Part shown: one piece after another, positions 47,829-57,337 of the stretch | Numbering within the stretch: the stretch's first letter is position 1 | How the letters are laid out: each line of letters starts with the position of its first letter | NCBI RefSeq assembly: GCF_000384155.1 | Contig: NZ_KB913031.1 | Coordinates: 620,001-684,000 of the forward strand | Source of the DNA: Methylophilus sp. 42 | GTDB lineage: Bacteria > Pseudomonadota > Gammaproteobacteria > Burkholderiales > Methylophilaceae | Direction: 5' to 3' | Length of the DNA stretch: 64,000 nucleotides | Translations under genes and position numbers: made by a program | The notes under the pieces: generated by a model | Databases searched by the model: none | The model's input: the letters and a program-made list of their open reading frames with translations, nothing else | What the model was told of the DNA's origin: nothing

Positions 47829-48362
47829 ATGCAAGAACCAAATACACCTTCCGAGGTGCCCGCAAACGAATCCGCCGTGCATGAAGAGGTGCAAGCCAGC
47901 GTGGCTGATGCACACGAAGCACGCATTGTGGCCCTGGAAGCCGCGTTGGAAGAAGCCAAAGCGCAAGTGCTGTATGTCAAAGCCGAAGGTGAAAATATTC
48001 GTCGCCGTGCGGCGGATGATATTGATAAGGCACGCAAGTTTGCGCTGGAAAAATTCAGTGGTGAACTGCTGGCAGTGAAAGATAGCCTGGATGCAGCCTT
48101 GGCGGTTGAAAGCGAAGAAGTGGCCAGTTATAAAAACGGCGTCGAGCTGACAGCCAAGCAACTGCTCAGCGTGTTCGAGAAATTCAATATTGCTGAAATT
48201 AACCCGCTGGGCGAAAAGTTTGACCCGAACAAGCATCAGGCCATCAGCATGGTGCCTGCCGAAGGCGAGCCGAATACCGTGTTGAGCGTATTGCAAAAAG
48301 GCTACAGCTTGAATGAGCGTGTATTGCGTCCAGCCTTGGTCACGGTGATTCAGGCCAAGTAA
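47829..48362 (+). CDS. grpE: Nucleotide exchange factor GrpE
   Basis: ATG 47829 follows GAAGGGGAG; 177 residues (a frame from GTG 47805 is rejected). A long helix (about 35-90) and the C-terminal beta domain ([27 protein letters not shown]) are typical. GrpE releases ADP from DnaK. Confidence 0.96.
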   Translation: MQEPNTPSEVPANESAVHEEVQASVADAHEARIVALEAALEEAKAQVLYVKAEGENIRRRAADDIDKARKFALEKFSGELLAVKDSLDAALAVESEEVASYKNGVELTAKQLLSVFEKFNIAEINPLGEKFDPNKHQAISMVPAEGEPNTVLSVLQKGYSLNERVLRPALVTVIQAK

Positions 48363-48389
48363 AACTAAAAACCATTTAAAGAACAGGGG

Positions 48390-48417
48390 CTTGAAATCTT
48401 TCACAGCATCCCAATGT
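48390..48417 (+). promoter_or_regulatory. Second sigma-32 promoter, upstream of dnaK
   Basis: CTTGAAA (48390-48396), 13-bp spacer, CCCAATGT (48410-48417), close to RpoH consensus; about 50 bp before the dnaK ATG. Confidence 0.72.
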
Positions 48418-48465
48418 TCACTGCATCAGCAGATTAAAGATTAACGAATTTAAGGAACATATAAT

Positions 48466-50388
48466 ATGGCAAAAATTATCGGTATCGACTTGGGGACAAC
48501 CAACTCCTGCGTCGCCGTGATGGAAGGTGGCAAGCCACGCGTGATTGAGAATGCGGAAGGTGCACGTACAACGCCTTCTATTATTGCTTATCAGGAAGAT
48601 GGCGAGATTCTGGTCGGCGCCCCGGCAAAACGCCAGGCAGTGACCAACCCTAAAAATACCCTGTTTGCAGTCAAGCGTTTGATCGGCCGCCGTTTTGACG
48701 AAAAAGAAGTGCAAAAAGACATCGACCTGATGCCTTACACCATTGCTAAAGCTGACAACGGTGATGCATGGGTAGAAGTGCGTGGCAACAAACAGGCGCC
48801 ACCGCAAATCTCTGCTGAAGTCTTGCGCAAAATGAAAAAAACCGCCGAAGATTACCTGGGCGAAGAAGTGACTGAAGCCGTGATTACCGTACCGGCTTAC
48901 TTTAACGACAGTCAGCGTCAGGCGACCAAGGATGCAGGCCGTATTGCTGGCCTGGATGTGAAACGTATCATCAACGAACCAACCGCAGCGGCTTTGGCAT
49001 TCGGTATGGACAAACAGGAAGGCGACCGCAAGATTGCTGTCTACGACCTGGGTGGCGGTACATTTGATATTTCGATTATCGAAATTACTGAAATCGATGG
49101 CGAACACCAGTTTGAAGTGTTGTCTACCAACGGTGACACCTTCTTGGGTGGTGAAGACTTCGATAACCGCATCATCGATTTTCTGGCCGACGAGTTCAAG
49201 AAAGAAAACGGTTTGGATCTGCGCAACGACTTGCTGGCCAAACAGCGCCTGAAAGAGGCTGCTGAAAAAGCCAAGATCGAATTGTCTGGCGCGCAGCAAA
49301 CTGAAGTCAACCTGCCTTACATCACGGCAGATGCCAGCGGCCCTAAGCACTTGGTGGTGAAAATTACCCGTGCCAAACTGGAGTCCCTGGTTGAAGAGTT
49401 GATCGAGCGCACCATTGCACCGTGCAAAACCGCATTGAAAGATGCGGGCGTGTCTCCTTCTGATATTTCTGACGTGATTTTGGTGGGCGGTCAAAGCCGT
49501 ATGCCAAAAGTGCAAGAAAAAGTGAAAGAGATTTTTGGCAAGGAACCACGTAAAGACGTGAACCCGGACGAAGCCGTGGCCGTCGGTGCTGCGATTCAGG
49601 GTGGCGTATTGAAAGGTGACGTTAAAGACGTGTTGTTGCTGGACGTGTCTCCATTGTCACTGGGGATTGAAACGCTGGGCAGCGTGATGACCAAGCTGAT
49701 CAAGAAAAACACCACGATTCCTACCAAGGCGTCTCAAGTGTTTTCAACTGCTGAAGACAACCAGAACGCCGTGACCATTCATGTGCTGCAAGGTGAGCGC
49801 GAAATGGCGTCCGGCAATAAGAGCCTCGGTCAGTTTAACCTGAGTGACATTCCACCGTCACCACGCGGCATGCCGCAAATTGAAGTGACGTTTGACATCG
49901 ATGCCAACGGTATTCTGCATGTGTCTGCCAAAGACAAAGCGACTGGCAAAGAGAACAAAATCACTATCAAGGCCAACTCTGGATTGTCCGAAGAAGAAAT
50001 TCAGCGCATGGAAGAAGATGCGGCTAAATATGCCGATGAAGACAAAAAACTGCGTGAACTGGTCGATGCCCGTAACCAGGCTGACAGTGTATTGCACAGC
50101 GTGAAAAAATCGCTGGCTGAACATGGCGACAAGATTGAAGCCGATGAAAAAGCCAAGATCGAGGACGCGATTAAAGAGCTGGAAGCCGTGGCCAAGGATG
50201 GCGATGATAAAGAAGTGATCGAAGCCAAAACCAATGCCTTGATGGAAGCTTCGCAAAAACTGGGTGAGAAAGTCTACGCTGAACAACAGGCACAGGCTAA
50301 CACCGAGAGTGCACAGCAAGCGGAAGGCGAAAAAACGGTTGAAGGCGATGTGGTGGATGCCGAGTTTGAAGAAGTGAAGAAAGACTAA
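48466..50388 (+). CDS. dnaK: Chaperone DnaK (Hsp70)
   Basis: Encodes 640 residues: ATPase domain with [14 protein letters not shown] and [12 protein letters not shown], linker [12 protein letters not shown], substrate domain and a lid ending EEVKKD. AAGGA precedes the ATG. Works with GrpE and DnaJ encoded on either side. A 365-residue frame on the opposite strand is a shadow. Confidence 0.99.
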   Translation: MAKIIGIDLGTTNSCVAVMEGGKPRVIENAEGARTTPSIIAYQEDGEILVGAPAKRQAVTNPKNTLFAVKRLIGRRFDEKEVQKDIDLMPYTIAKADNGDAWVEVRGNKQAPPQISAEVLRKMKKTAEDYLGEEVTEAVITVPAYFNDSQRQATKDAGRIAGLDVKRIINEPTAAALAFGMDKQEGDRKIAVYDLGGGTFDISIIEITEIDGEHQFEVLSTNGDTFLGGEDFDNRIIDFLADEFKKENGLDLRNDLLAKQRLKEAAEKAKIELSGAQQTEVNLPYITADASGPKHLVVKITRAKLESLVEELIERTIAPCKTALKDAGVSPSDISDVILVGGQSRMPKVQEKVKEIFGKEPRKDVNPDEAVAVGAAIQGGVLKGDVKDVLLLDVSPLSLGIETLGSVMTKLIKKNTTIPTKASQVFSTAEDNQNAVTIHVLQGEREMASGNKSLGQFNLSDIPPSPRGMPQIEVTFDIDANGILHVSAKDKATGKENKITIKANSGLSEEEIQRMEEDAAKYADEDKKLRELVDARNQADSVLHSVKKSLAEHGDKIEADEKAKIEDAIKELEAVAKDGDDKEVIEAKTNALMEASQKLGEKVYAEQQAQANTESAQQAEGEKTVEGDVVDAEFEEVKKD

Positions 50389-50439
50389 GCTTGAAAGTGG
50401 CGGGTATGAAAATGCTCGTCCTTTTTTCAATGATGCCGG

Positions 50440-50475
50440 CAAACACACTACGCTGATCGCGGGTGTGTTTGTCTT
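50440..50475 (+). terminator. Hairpin between dnaK and dnaJ
   Basis: A 9-bp stem CAAACACAC (50440-50448) with its complement (50463-50471), a 14-nt loop and TCTTT. A weak attenuator at most; it may lower dnaJ expression relative to dnaK. Confidence 0.4.
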
Positions 50476-50505
50476 TATGGCGCAAGCGCATTAAACGGAA
50501 AAACT

Positions 50506-51630
50506 ATGGCAGCCGCAAAAAAAGATTATTACGAAGTGTTAGGTGTAAACCGTGACGCCAGCGAAGAGGAAATTAAAAAAGCCTTTAAGAAGCTGGCCAT
50601 GAAGTTTCACCCTGACCGCAACCCGGATAACCCGAAAGCCGAAGAAAGCTTTAAAGAAGCCAAAGAAGCTTATGAGGTTCTGAGCGACGACCAGAAGCGT
50701 GCCGCCTATGACCAGTATGGCCACGCCGGGGTTGACCCTAGTATGGGTGGTGGTTTTGGAGGCTTTAACTCCGGCAATTTCAGTGACGCATTCGGCGATA
50801 TTTTTGGTGATATTTTCGGCGGTGCGCGTAATCAGCGTTCTAACGTGTATCGTGGCGCTGACTTGCGTTACAACCTGGAAATTTCACTCGAAGATGCCGC
50901 CAAAGGCACCGAAACCAAGATTCGTATCCCGGTGCAAACCAGCTGCGAAACCTGTCATGGCTCGGGTGCGCGTCCTGGTACGTCACCTGTTACGTGTACC
51001 ACGTGTAATGGTCATGGCCAGGTGCGCATGCAGCAGGGTTTCTTCTCTGTGCAGCAAACTTGCCCTAAATGTCATGGCACCGGCAAAATGGTGAAAGAGC
51101 CTTGCCCAACCTGTCATGGCGGCGGCCGTGTGAAACAAAACAAAACCTTGAACGTTAAAATCCCGGCCGGTGTCGATGAAGGCGATCGTATCCGCCTCAG
51201 TGGCGAAGGCGAGGCGGGTGTCAATGGTGGACCAACCGGTGATTTGTACGTTGTTGTGCATCTCAAAGAACATCCGATTTTCCAGCGCGAAGGCGCAAAC
51301 CTGCATTGCGAAATGCCGATCAGTTTTAGCACCGCAGCGTTGGGTGGTGAAATTGAAGTGCCGACGCTGGATGGCGCAGCCAAGATGAAAATCCCGGCTG
51401 AAACGCAAACCGGTAGCGTGTTCCGTTTACGCGGCAAAGGTATCAAGCCATTGCGCTCCAGTGAGCATGGTGACCTGATGGTACATGTAGTGGTTGAAAC
51501 CCCGGTGCGTCTGACAGAAAAACAGAAAGACCTGCTGCGTGAATTTGAAAGCAGCACCCAGGCTGATGCGGGCAAACACAGCCCCAAGAATAAAAGCTGG
51601 GTAGATAAAGCGCGCGACTTTTTCAGTTAA
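50506..51630 (+). CDS. dnaJ: Chaperone DnaJ (Hsp40)
   Basis: Encodes 374 residues: J domain with HPD ([11 protein letters not shown]), Gly/Phe-rich linker, four CxxCxGxG zinc repeats ([32 protein letters not shown]) and the C-terminal client domain. Stimulates DnaK ATPase. Confidence 0.98.
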   Translation: MAAAKKDYYEVLGVNRDASEEEIKKAFKKLAMKFHPDRNPDNPKAEESFKEAKEAYEVLSDDQKRAAYDQYGHAGVDPSMGGGFGGFNSGNFSDAFGDIFGDIFGGARNQRSNVYRGADLRYNLEISLEDAAKGTETKIRIPVQTSCETCHGSGARPGTSPVTCTTCNGHGQVRMQQGFFSVQQTCPKCHGTGKMVKEPCPTCHGGGRVKQNKTLNVKIPAGVDEGDRIRLSGEGEAGVNGGPTGDLYVVVHLKEHPIFQREGANLHCEMPISFSTAALGGEIEVPTLDGAAKMKIPAETQTGSVFRLRGKGIKPLRSSEHGDLMVHVVVETPVRLTEKQKDLLREFESSTQADAGKHSPKNKSWVDKARDFFS

Positions 51631-51645
51631 TCAATTTGTCACAGG

Positions 51646-51700
51646 GTGGCCGATAGTCTGGCGGGTAAAACCCTGCTAAACTATCGGCCACTTCTTTTTT
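51646..51700 (+). terminator. Rho-independent terminator of the dnaK operon
   Basis: A perfect 12-bp stem GTGGCCGATAGT (51646-51657) with its complement (51680-51691), an inner GGGT/ACCC stem and a T-rich tail. Confidence 0.92.
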
Positions 51701-51746
51701 ACCGTTTTGCGTTAAACGGTGTCTGCAAGTTGTTGTTTTTATTAAA

Positions 51747-51794
51747 GTTACAATTTAATAACAATTGAATTTTGCCTTTTACAATTCAGTTACA
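51747..51794 (+). promoter_or_regulatory. Tandem direct-repeat operator (OmpR/PhoB-type spacing)
   Basis: Two related 17-mers, GTTACAATTTAATAACA (51747-51763) and TTTACAATTCAGTTACA (51778-51794), start 31 bp apart, about three helical turns. Each contains a TTACA-like pair 11 bp apart, as in response-regulator boxes. They lie upstream of a TATACT -10 (51826-51831) that lacks a good -35, which suggests activator control. Confidence 0.5.
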
Positions 51795-51825
51795 GCTTGG
51801 TCAAATTACTGCAATAACTCCTCCC

Positions 51826-51831
51826 TATACT
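51826..51831 (+). promoter_or_regulatory. -10 element of the small-RNA candidate
   Basis: TATACT; the region 17 bp upstream (AAATTA) is a poor -35. Start expected near 51838. Confidence 0.5.
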
Positions 51832-51837
51832 GGACTC

Positions 51838-51959
51838 ATCTTTAAACGAAACACAAAATGTTTTGTTTGATGGCTGGTTTAGTTGATCTTCAACGACTAG
51901 CATTGATTTCCTCCTGATCCAAACCCCCTTTTAACCCGCATTAGCGGGTTTCTTTTTTT
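51838..51959 (+). ncRNA. Candidate small RNA, second TTTCCTCC carrier
   Basis: Between the -10 and a strong terminator lie ~120 non-coding bases with hairpins ACAAAA/TTTTGT (51853-51866) and GTTGA/TCAAC (51882-51894), then single-stranded TTTCCTCC (51907-51914) followed by TGA, as in the candidate at 22372-22503. The motif is complementary to ribosome-binding sites. The rest of the gap to the ParA-like gene (51960-52086) shows nothing recognisable. Confidence 0.5.
51933..51959 (+). terminator. Rho-independent terminator of the small-RNA candidate
   Basis: AACCCGC (51933-51939), loop ATTA, complement (51944-51950) and a TCTTTTTTT tail. Confidence 0.86.
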
Positions 51960-52086
51960 CTACCTGCACATTCTCCATGCACAAGCTCGCCGCGAGCGGG
52001 GTGGTCTCTGCTGTCAACATCGTTTATGATGACATGCATCGCTTGCAACATTTTGATGTTTAACACCGTGCCGAGCAAACTTGATC

Positions 52087-52878
52087 ATGTTGAAAATTGC
52101 TATTTTTAATCAGAAAGCAGGAGTGGGTGCGACCACCACTGCACTTAATCTAGCCGCAGCCAGTTATCGTAAAAAGCGTCAGGTCGCCTTGCTGGATATG
52201 GACCCGCAAGCCAGGCTCACCGAGATGTATAAGCACACTGGCCTCGATCTGCAGCAGCACTTGTTCAGGTTTTATCAGGATGCGACACCGCTGGATACCT
52301 TGTGCCAGCCTTTACGTAATGGCCTGCAATTGATTCCGGCCAATTCTGAATTAATGAAGGTCGATTCACAGTTTGGTCGCGGCCCGGCGACATTAGGCAG
52401 GCTGGGCCAAGGCTTGCGCGTTCTCGAAGGCGCACAACCGGCGCTGGAAGTGTTCATGGATTGTTGCCCGTGTGTGGGCGTGATTTCACTGAGCGCGGTG
52501 TTTGCCAGTGACCTGGTGCTGGTGCCGGTATCCACTGACTATCTGTCTATCAATTCTGCCGTCAAAATGGATAAGGCGCTGAATGCCTTACAACCGGTAT
52601 TAAAACGCAAAGTACAGCGCCGCTATTTACTCACGCGTGCCGATAAACACAAGGCGATGGCCACTGAGGTAGAGCAGGAAATGCGCCGCCTGTTTGGCAG
52701 CGAGGTGCTGATCAGCAAGATACATGAGCATGCTGCATTGGCCGAGAGTGCGCGCATGGGGCAACACGTGTTTGAGTATGATGCCGATAGTGCTGCCGCG
52801 CAAGATTACATGGCGTTGTATTACGAGTTGCAGGATGTGATCAAACAATTGCCGCGCCCTGAGCTGCTGGCCGCTTAA
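52087..52878 (+). CDS. ParA/MinD-like protein with altered P-loop
   Basis: Encodes 263 residues from ATG 52087 (TTG 52081 also possible). It has the ParA-family N-terminus but the deviant Walker A reads NQKAGVGATTT: the signature lysine (10) is kept, while the P-loop lysine (15) is alanine and glycine 11 is alanine. The switch motif LLDMDPQARL and an acidic Walker B residue (VFMDCCP) are kept. Lysine loss is known in TadZ/CpaE-type relatives. No ParB is adjacent, so it is probably not a chromosome partition protein; function unknown. Confidence 0.8.
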   Translation: MLKIAIFNQKAGVGATTTALNLAAASYRKKRQVALLDMDPQARLTEMYKHTGLDLQQHLFRFYQDATPLDTLCQPLRNGLQLIPANSELMKVDSQFGRGPATLGRLGQGLRVLEGAQPALEVFMDCCPCVGVISLSAVFASDLVLVPVSTDYLSINSAVKMDKALNALQPVLKRKVQRRYLLTRADKHKAMATEVEQEMRRLFGSEVLISKIHEHAALAESARMGQHVFEYDADSAAAQDYMALYYELQDVIKQLPRPELLAA

Positions 52879-52882
52879 GCGA

Positions 52883-53974
52883 CTAAGAATCCCGGCGGCT
52901 ACTCAGCCATTGCCGTCGCCAGAACACCAGCAACATCGCTACCGCAATCAGTAACATCATCAATATTGCCCACCAAAAGCCATCTGGGTCTTTTAACCAC
53001 GGCATTTCGTTAAAGTTCATGCCAAAAATTCCCGCAATCAGGGTGGCAGGCATAAACAGCATGGCGACGACGGTCAGCGCACGCACCTCCAGATTCACGC
53101 GCTGGCTGAGGCTGGTCATGTATATATCCATCAGGCCACTTAAGGTGTCGCGAATCGCTTCCAGTGATTCTGTGAAATGCACGGTATGGTCATACAGGTC
53201 ACGCAAATAAGGCACCGTTTGCGGACTAAAAAATCCGTGTTCATTACGAATCAGGCTATTCAGTACTTCACGCAATGGCCACACCGCGCGCCGCAGCTGT
53301 ATCGTGACATGTTTGAGACGGTGGATATTTTGCAAGTCTTCTGGGCTGGGGCGATCCAGTAATTGGTTTTCAAGTTGCTCGGCATCCTCATTAATGGCTT
53401 CCAGCACCTGAAAGTAACGTTCCATCAGGCTATCCAGCAGGGCGTAGCATAAATAGTCAGGGCCGCTCTGGCGCAATAATGCCTGGCCCTGGCGCAAGCG
53501 TTCGCGCACCGGTTCAAAACTGCCGGAAGGTCTTTCCTGGAAAGTGAGCAGCCACTCACGTCCCAAAGCCATGCTGATTTGCTCGGAGCTGACGCTCATG
53601 CTTTCTGCATCGTAGTAAAACAGGCGTGTTTCCAGAAACAGGTAGTCCGGATAGGTGTCGAGTTTAGGCCGCTGCTCGGTATTTAAAATATCATCCAGTA
53701 CCAGCGGGTGCAATTTGAACCGGCGGGCGACCGCTTGTAACAATGGAATATCAAGTACGCCATGCACATTGATCCAGGCGACATGCCCGGCGGGTGGCTG
53801 CCAATTGACGATCTCCTGCATGGTGAGCTGGGCTGACAGGATATCTTGCGCGTTGTAGCAAATTTTATGGATACAGGCAGCAGGTAAGGGCGGACCTGCA
53901 GGATTCTCGATGAGTGCCGGGTTATCGGCGCCCAGCAGTCTGTGCTTGCGGTGCGTATGTTTACGTTTTGCCAT
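52883..53974 (-). CDS. corA: Magnesium/cobalt transporter CorA
   Basis: ATG 53974 (363 residues) has GGGA 5 bp before it; upstream starts lack one. The cytosolic funnel (HPLVLDDILNTEQRPKLD) is followed by two C-terminal helices with the selectivity motif IFGMNFNEMP and a basic tail. Imports Mg2+. Convergent with the ParA-like gene. Confidence 0.93.
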   Translation of the reverse strand: MAKRKHTHRKHRLLGADNPALIENPAGPPLPAACIHKICYNAQDILSAQLTMQEIVNWQPPAGHVAWINVHGVLDIPLLQAVARRFKLHPLVLDDILNTEQRPKLDTYPDYLFLETRLFYYDAESMSVSSEQISMALGREWLLTFQERPSGSFEPVRERLRQGQALLRQSGPDYLCYALLDSLMERYFQVLEAINEDAEQLENQLLDRPSPEDLQNIHRLKHVTIQLRRAVWPLREVLNSLIRNEHGFFSPQTVPYLRDLYDHTVHFTESLEAIRDTLSGLMDIYMTSLSQRVNLEVRALTVVAMLFMPATLIAGIFGMNFNEMPWLKDPDGFWWAILMMLLIAVAMLLVFWRRQWLSSRRDS

Positions 53975-54094
53975 TGTCATCCCAGGTAAAATTGCCGTTC
54001 CAGCATAAGCGTTCACCGGCTGGAAATCAACCCGCGAACAGGTGGCTGGCCAGTCTATGCTAAAATAAAGAAAATTATTCAGTGGGAAAATCGC

Positions 54095-55186
54095 ATGTCT
54101 GGCAATACCATCGGCACCTTGTTTACCTTGACCTCGTTTGGCGAGTCACATGGCCCTGGCATTGGCGGCATTGTCGATGGTTGCCCACCTGGGCTGGAGC
54201 TGAGTGCGGCAGATTTGCAAGTGGACCTGGACCGCCGCAAACCGGGGACGTCGCGCCATGTGACCCAGCGCGCCGAAGCTGACGAAGTGGAAATTTTGTC
54301 TGGTGTGTTTGAAGGTAAAACGACTGGCACACCAATTGGCTTGTTGATCCGCAATACTGACCAGCGTTCGCAAGATTACAGCAAAATCATGGATACCTTC
54401 CGTCCCGGCCATGCGGATTATACCTACACGCAAAAATACGGCATCCGCGATTACCGTGGTGGTGGCCGCTCCAGTGCGCGTGAAACTGCTGTGCGCGTGG
54501 CGGCTGGTGCGATTGCCAAAAAATGGCTCAAGCAACAATACGGGGTAGAGATTCGTGGCTACTTAAGCCAGATTGGCGAAATCAAGATTCCGTTTGTGAG
54601 CTGGGATGCACTGGCGCAAGAAGGCAATGCCTTCTTTTCACCCAATGTCGAGATATTGCCGCAACTGGAAGCCTATATGGACCAGGTCCGCAGTGAGCGC
54701 GATTCAGTGGGTGCACAGATTACCGTGGTGGCCGAGAAAGTGCCGGTCGGCTTGGGCGAGCCTGTATTTGACCGTCTGGATGCTGATATTGCACACGCCA
54801 TGATGGGCATTAACGCTGTGAAAGGTGTAGAAATCGGTGCTGGTTTTGCTTCAGTTGCCCAGCGTGGTAGCGTGCACAGCGATGAACTGACACCGCAAGG
54901 CTTTGCTACCAATCATGCCGGTGGCATTTTGGGTGGCATCTCCAGTGGTCAGGACATTGTCGTCAATGTCGCGTTCAAGCCAACGTCCAGCATCCCGCAA
55001 CAGCGTCATTCTATCAACCAGGCAGGTGAGGCGGTGATGATGCAAACTACTGGTCGCCACGACCCATGTGTCGGCATCCGTGCGACGCCTATCGTGGAAG
55101 CTATGCTGGCGCTGGTGCTGATGGATCATGCCTTGCGCAACCGTGGTCAGAATGCAGACGTGCATTCCAAGGTGCCGACGCTGTAA
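54095..55186 (+). CDS. aroC: Chorismate synthase
   Basis: A 363-residue FMN-dependent enzyme making chorismate from EPSP. Family signatures are [36 protein letters not shown] and the C-terminal [20 protein letters not shown] precedes the ATG. Confidence 0.98.
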   Translation: MSGNTIGTLFTLTSFGESHGPGIGGIVDGCPPGLELSAADLQVDLDRRKPGTSRHVTQRAEADEVEILSGVFEGKTTGTPIGLLIRNTDQRSQDYSKIMDTFRPGHADYTYTQKYGIRDYRGGGRSSARETAVRVAAGAIAKKWLKQQYGVEIRGYLSQIGEIKIPFVSWDALAQEGNAFFSPNVEILPQLEAYMDQVRSERDSVGAQITVVAEKVPVGLGEPVFDRLDADIAHAMMGINAVKGVEIGAGFASVAQRGSVHSDELTPQGFATNHAGGILGGISSGQDIVVNVAFKPTSSIPQQRHSINQAGEAVMMQTTGRHDPCVGIRATPIVEAMLALVLMDHALRNRGQNADVHSKVPTL

Positions 55187-55243
55187 TGTCTTTCAACGCC
55201 CAGGCACAGTCTTGGGCGATATTTACCAACGCGCGAGTATGTT

Positions 55244-56416
55244 ATGAGTCACGCCTTACACTTTAATCTCTCGCGTTTCTATTTTATCTATTACTTCTTT
55301 GTCGGTGCGTTTGTCCCTTACTGGGGCTTGTACCTGACCGCAGAATCCTTTTCCCCGGCCGATATTGGCATTCTGATGTCCTTGTTCCAGCTGAGCCGTA
55401 TTGTGGCGCCTAATTTGTGGGGCTGGCTGGCGGATCACACGCGACAGCGTGTGCGCTGGATACGCACTACTGCCTTTCTTGGCTTGCTCGGATTTATCGC
55501 CATTTTCTGGGCACATGATTTCACCACCATGTTTGTGGTGATGATCGCCCTCAGTTTGTTTACCAGCTCGACCTTGCCATTGTCAGAGTCACTGGTACTG
55601 GCGCATTTGGCCAGCACTAACGGCCATTACAGCAAAATCCGCTTGTGGGGCTCGTGGGGCTTTATTTTTGCCTCGGTGTTGCTAGGCTATCTGACTGACT
55701 GGTTTGGTATTGGCAGCCTGCTCTGGTTTATTTTACTGGTGCAATGCACCTTGTTCGGCCTGACGTGGAAGTTGCCTGAAGCGCATGTGCCGCCGCATGC
55801 GCATGACGATTTCTCCGTGTGGCAAATATTGAAGCAGCCTGCCGTGATTTCGTTGCTGGTGGGTTGCGCCATGATGGTGACCGCGCATGGCCTGATGTAC
55901 AACTTTTACTCTATCTATCTGGCTGAGCATGGCTACAGCAAAGGCATGATAGGCTGGTTATGGGGACTGGGTGTAATTTGCGAAATTGGCATTTTTATCA
56001 AGATGCCTTGGATCATGACACACTTTAAACTCAAAACCATTTTGCTGACCAGCTTGCTCATCGGTGTGGTGCGTTTCACCATGATGGGCCTGGTGCCGGA
56101 TAACTTATGGTTGTTGTTGCTGGCGCAAACCATGCATGCCTTCACTTTTGGCAGTTTTCACGCGGCATCGGTAGAAGTCGTGACGCAATATTTTAATGGC
56201 CGCCATCAGGCCAAAGGGCAGGCCATTTATAACAGTGTGGCATATGGCATCGGCGGGGCGCTGGGTGGTTTGCTGGGAGGATTTGCCTTGCAGTACCTTG
56301 GTGGACAACTGACGTTTACACTGGCGGCTTTGTTTCCGCTACTCGGTGCCATTATTGTGGCACTTGGCTTGCATCTATCACAACCCTATGCCCGTAAAGG
56401 CATGTTTAGCCATTGA
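55244..56416 (+). CDS. MFS transporter, HcaT-like
   Basis: A 390-residue transporter with 12 helices. The start FNLSRFYFIYYFFVGAFVPYWGLYL and the LWGWLADHTRQR loop place it with the HcaT (3-phenylpropionate permease)/LacY-like branch. Substrate unknown. 57 bp after aroC, with a 6-bp hairpin in the gap. Confidence 0.85.
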   Translation: MSHALHFNLSRFYFIYYFFVGAFVPYWGLYLTAESFSPADIGILMSLFQLSRIVAPNLWGWLADHTRQRVRWIRTTAFLGLLGFIAIFWAHDFTTMFVVMIALSLFTSSTLPLSESLVLAHLASTNGHYSKIRLWGSWGFIFASVLLGYLTDWFGIGSLLWFILLVQCTLFGLTWKLPEAHVPPHAHDDFSVWQILKQPAVISLLVGCAMMVTAHGLMYNFYSIYLAEHGYSKGMIGWLWGLGVICEIGIFIKMPWIMTHFKLKTILLTSLLIGVVRFTMMGLVPDNLWLLLLAQTMHAFTFGSFHAASVEVVTQYFNGRHQAKGQAIYNSVAYGIGGALGGLLGGFALQYLGGQLTFTLAALFPLLGAIIVALGLHLSQPYARKGMFSH

Positions 56417-56440
56417 TGCAATGACAGCCGATCAAAGTAA

Positions 56441-56465
56441 AACAGCCCGCATGCGGGCTGTTTTT
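56441..56465. terminator. Bidirectional terminator between MFS gene and folE2
   Basis: AACAGCCCGC (56441-56450) and its complement (56453-56462), T tract on the plus strand and A-rich flank that gives T on the minus strand. Confidence 0.87.
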
Positions 56466-56481
56466 ATTTCTACTGCGACGA

Positions 56482-57288
56482 TTAATTCACGCGTTTATCG
56501 CGCTCAATCAGAGCGTACGCGCTGTGGTTGTGGATAGATTCAAAGTTCTCTGATTCGACCACGTATTTCACAATGCGTTTTTCATCATTAAGCTGTGCCG
56601 CGACGTCGCGCACCATATCTTCAACGAATTTTGGATTGTCATAAGCACGCTCGGTCACAAACTTTTCATCTGGGCGTTTGAGCAAACCATACAGCTGGCA
56701 AGAGGCCTGATCTTCAATCAGTGTCACCAGGTCTTCCAGCCACATAAAGTCATTCAAGAGGGCCGTCACTGTGACATGCGAGCGCTGATTGTGTGCACCA
56801 TAGTCGGAGATTTTTTTACTGCATGGACACAGGCTGGTGACTGGCACCATGACTTTGACGGTGATTTCAAAATTACCTTGTTTGATCTCACCAATAAAGG
56901 TCACATCATAATCCAGCAAGCTTTTGACGCCGGAAACCGGCGCGGCTTTGTTGATGAAATAAGGGAAACGCATTTCCACATAACCGGATTCAGCTTCCAG
57001 TCGTTCTACCATTTGACGCAAAATGGTTTCGAATGAGTCGATCGAAATGGCGTGCTCATTCATGTTCAAAATCTCGACAAAGCGAGACATATGCGTGCCT
57101 TTGAAGTTATGTGGCAAATGCACATACATATCAAACAGGGCCACAGTATGTTGCTCACCACCAGATTTATCTTTGACAATCACCGGGTGGCGAATAGATT
57201 TGATACCGACTTTGTTGATATCCAGTCTACGCACGTCTGGCGTATTCTGTACATCTTCGATCGTTGTGGGGATCACGGGTTGATTCAT
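56482..57288 (-). CDS. folE2: GTP cyclohydrolase I type 2 (FolE2)
   Basis: A 268-residue enzyme making 7,8-dihydroneopterin triphosphate from GTP for folate (and methanopterin-type) pterins. Key stretch [19 protein letters not shown] holds the catalytic/metal cysteine. It replaces zinc-dependent FolE in many bacteria. Confidence 0.95.
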   Translation of the reverse strand: MNQPVIPTTIEDVQNTPDVRRLDINKVGIKSIRHPVIVKDKSGGEQHTVALFDMYVHLPHNFKGTHMSRFVEILNMNEHAISIDSFETILRQMVERLEAESGYVEMRFPYFINKAAPVSGVKSLLDYDVTFIGEIKQGNFEITVKVMVPVTSLCPCSKKISDYGAHNQRSHVTVTALLNDFMWLEDLVTLIEDQASCQLYGLLKRPDEKFVTERAYDNPKFVEDMVRDVAAQLNDEKRIVKYVVESENFESIHNHSAYALIERDKRVN

Positions 57289-57337
57289 CAGGGTTCCATC
57301 GCGGGCATTCCCGCCAGTTAATTAATAGTTGAGTTTA

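Noticed and set aside
48418-49515. 365-codon frame on the minus strand
   Set aside because: It is antisense to dnaK, which is certain; no family resemblance.
50389-50420. CTTGAAA before dnaJ as a third sigma-32 promoter
   Set aside because: No C-rich -10 at the right distance.
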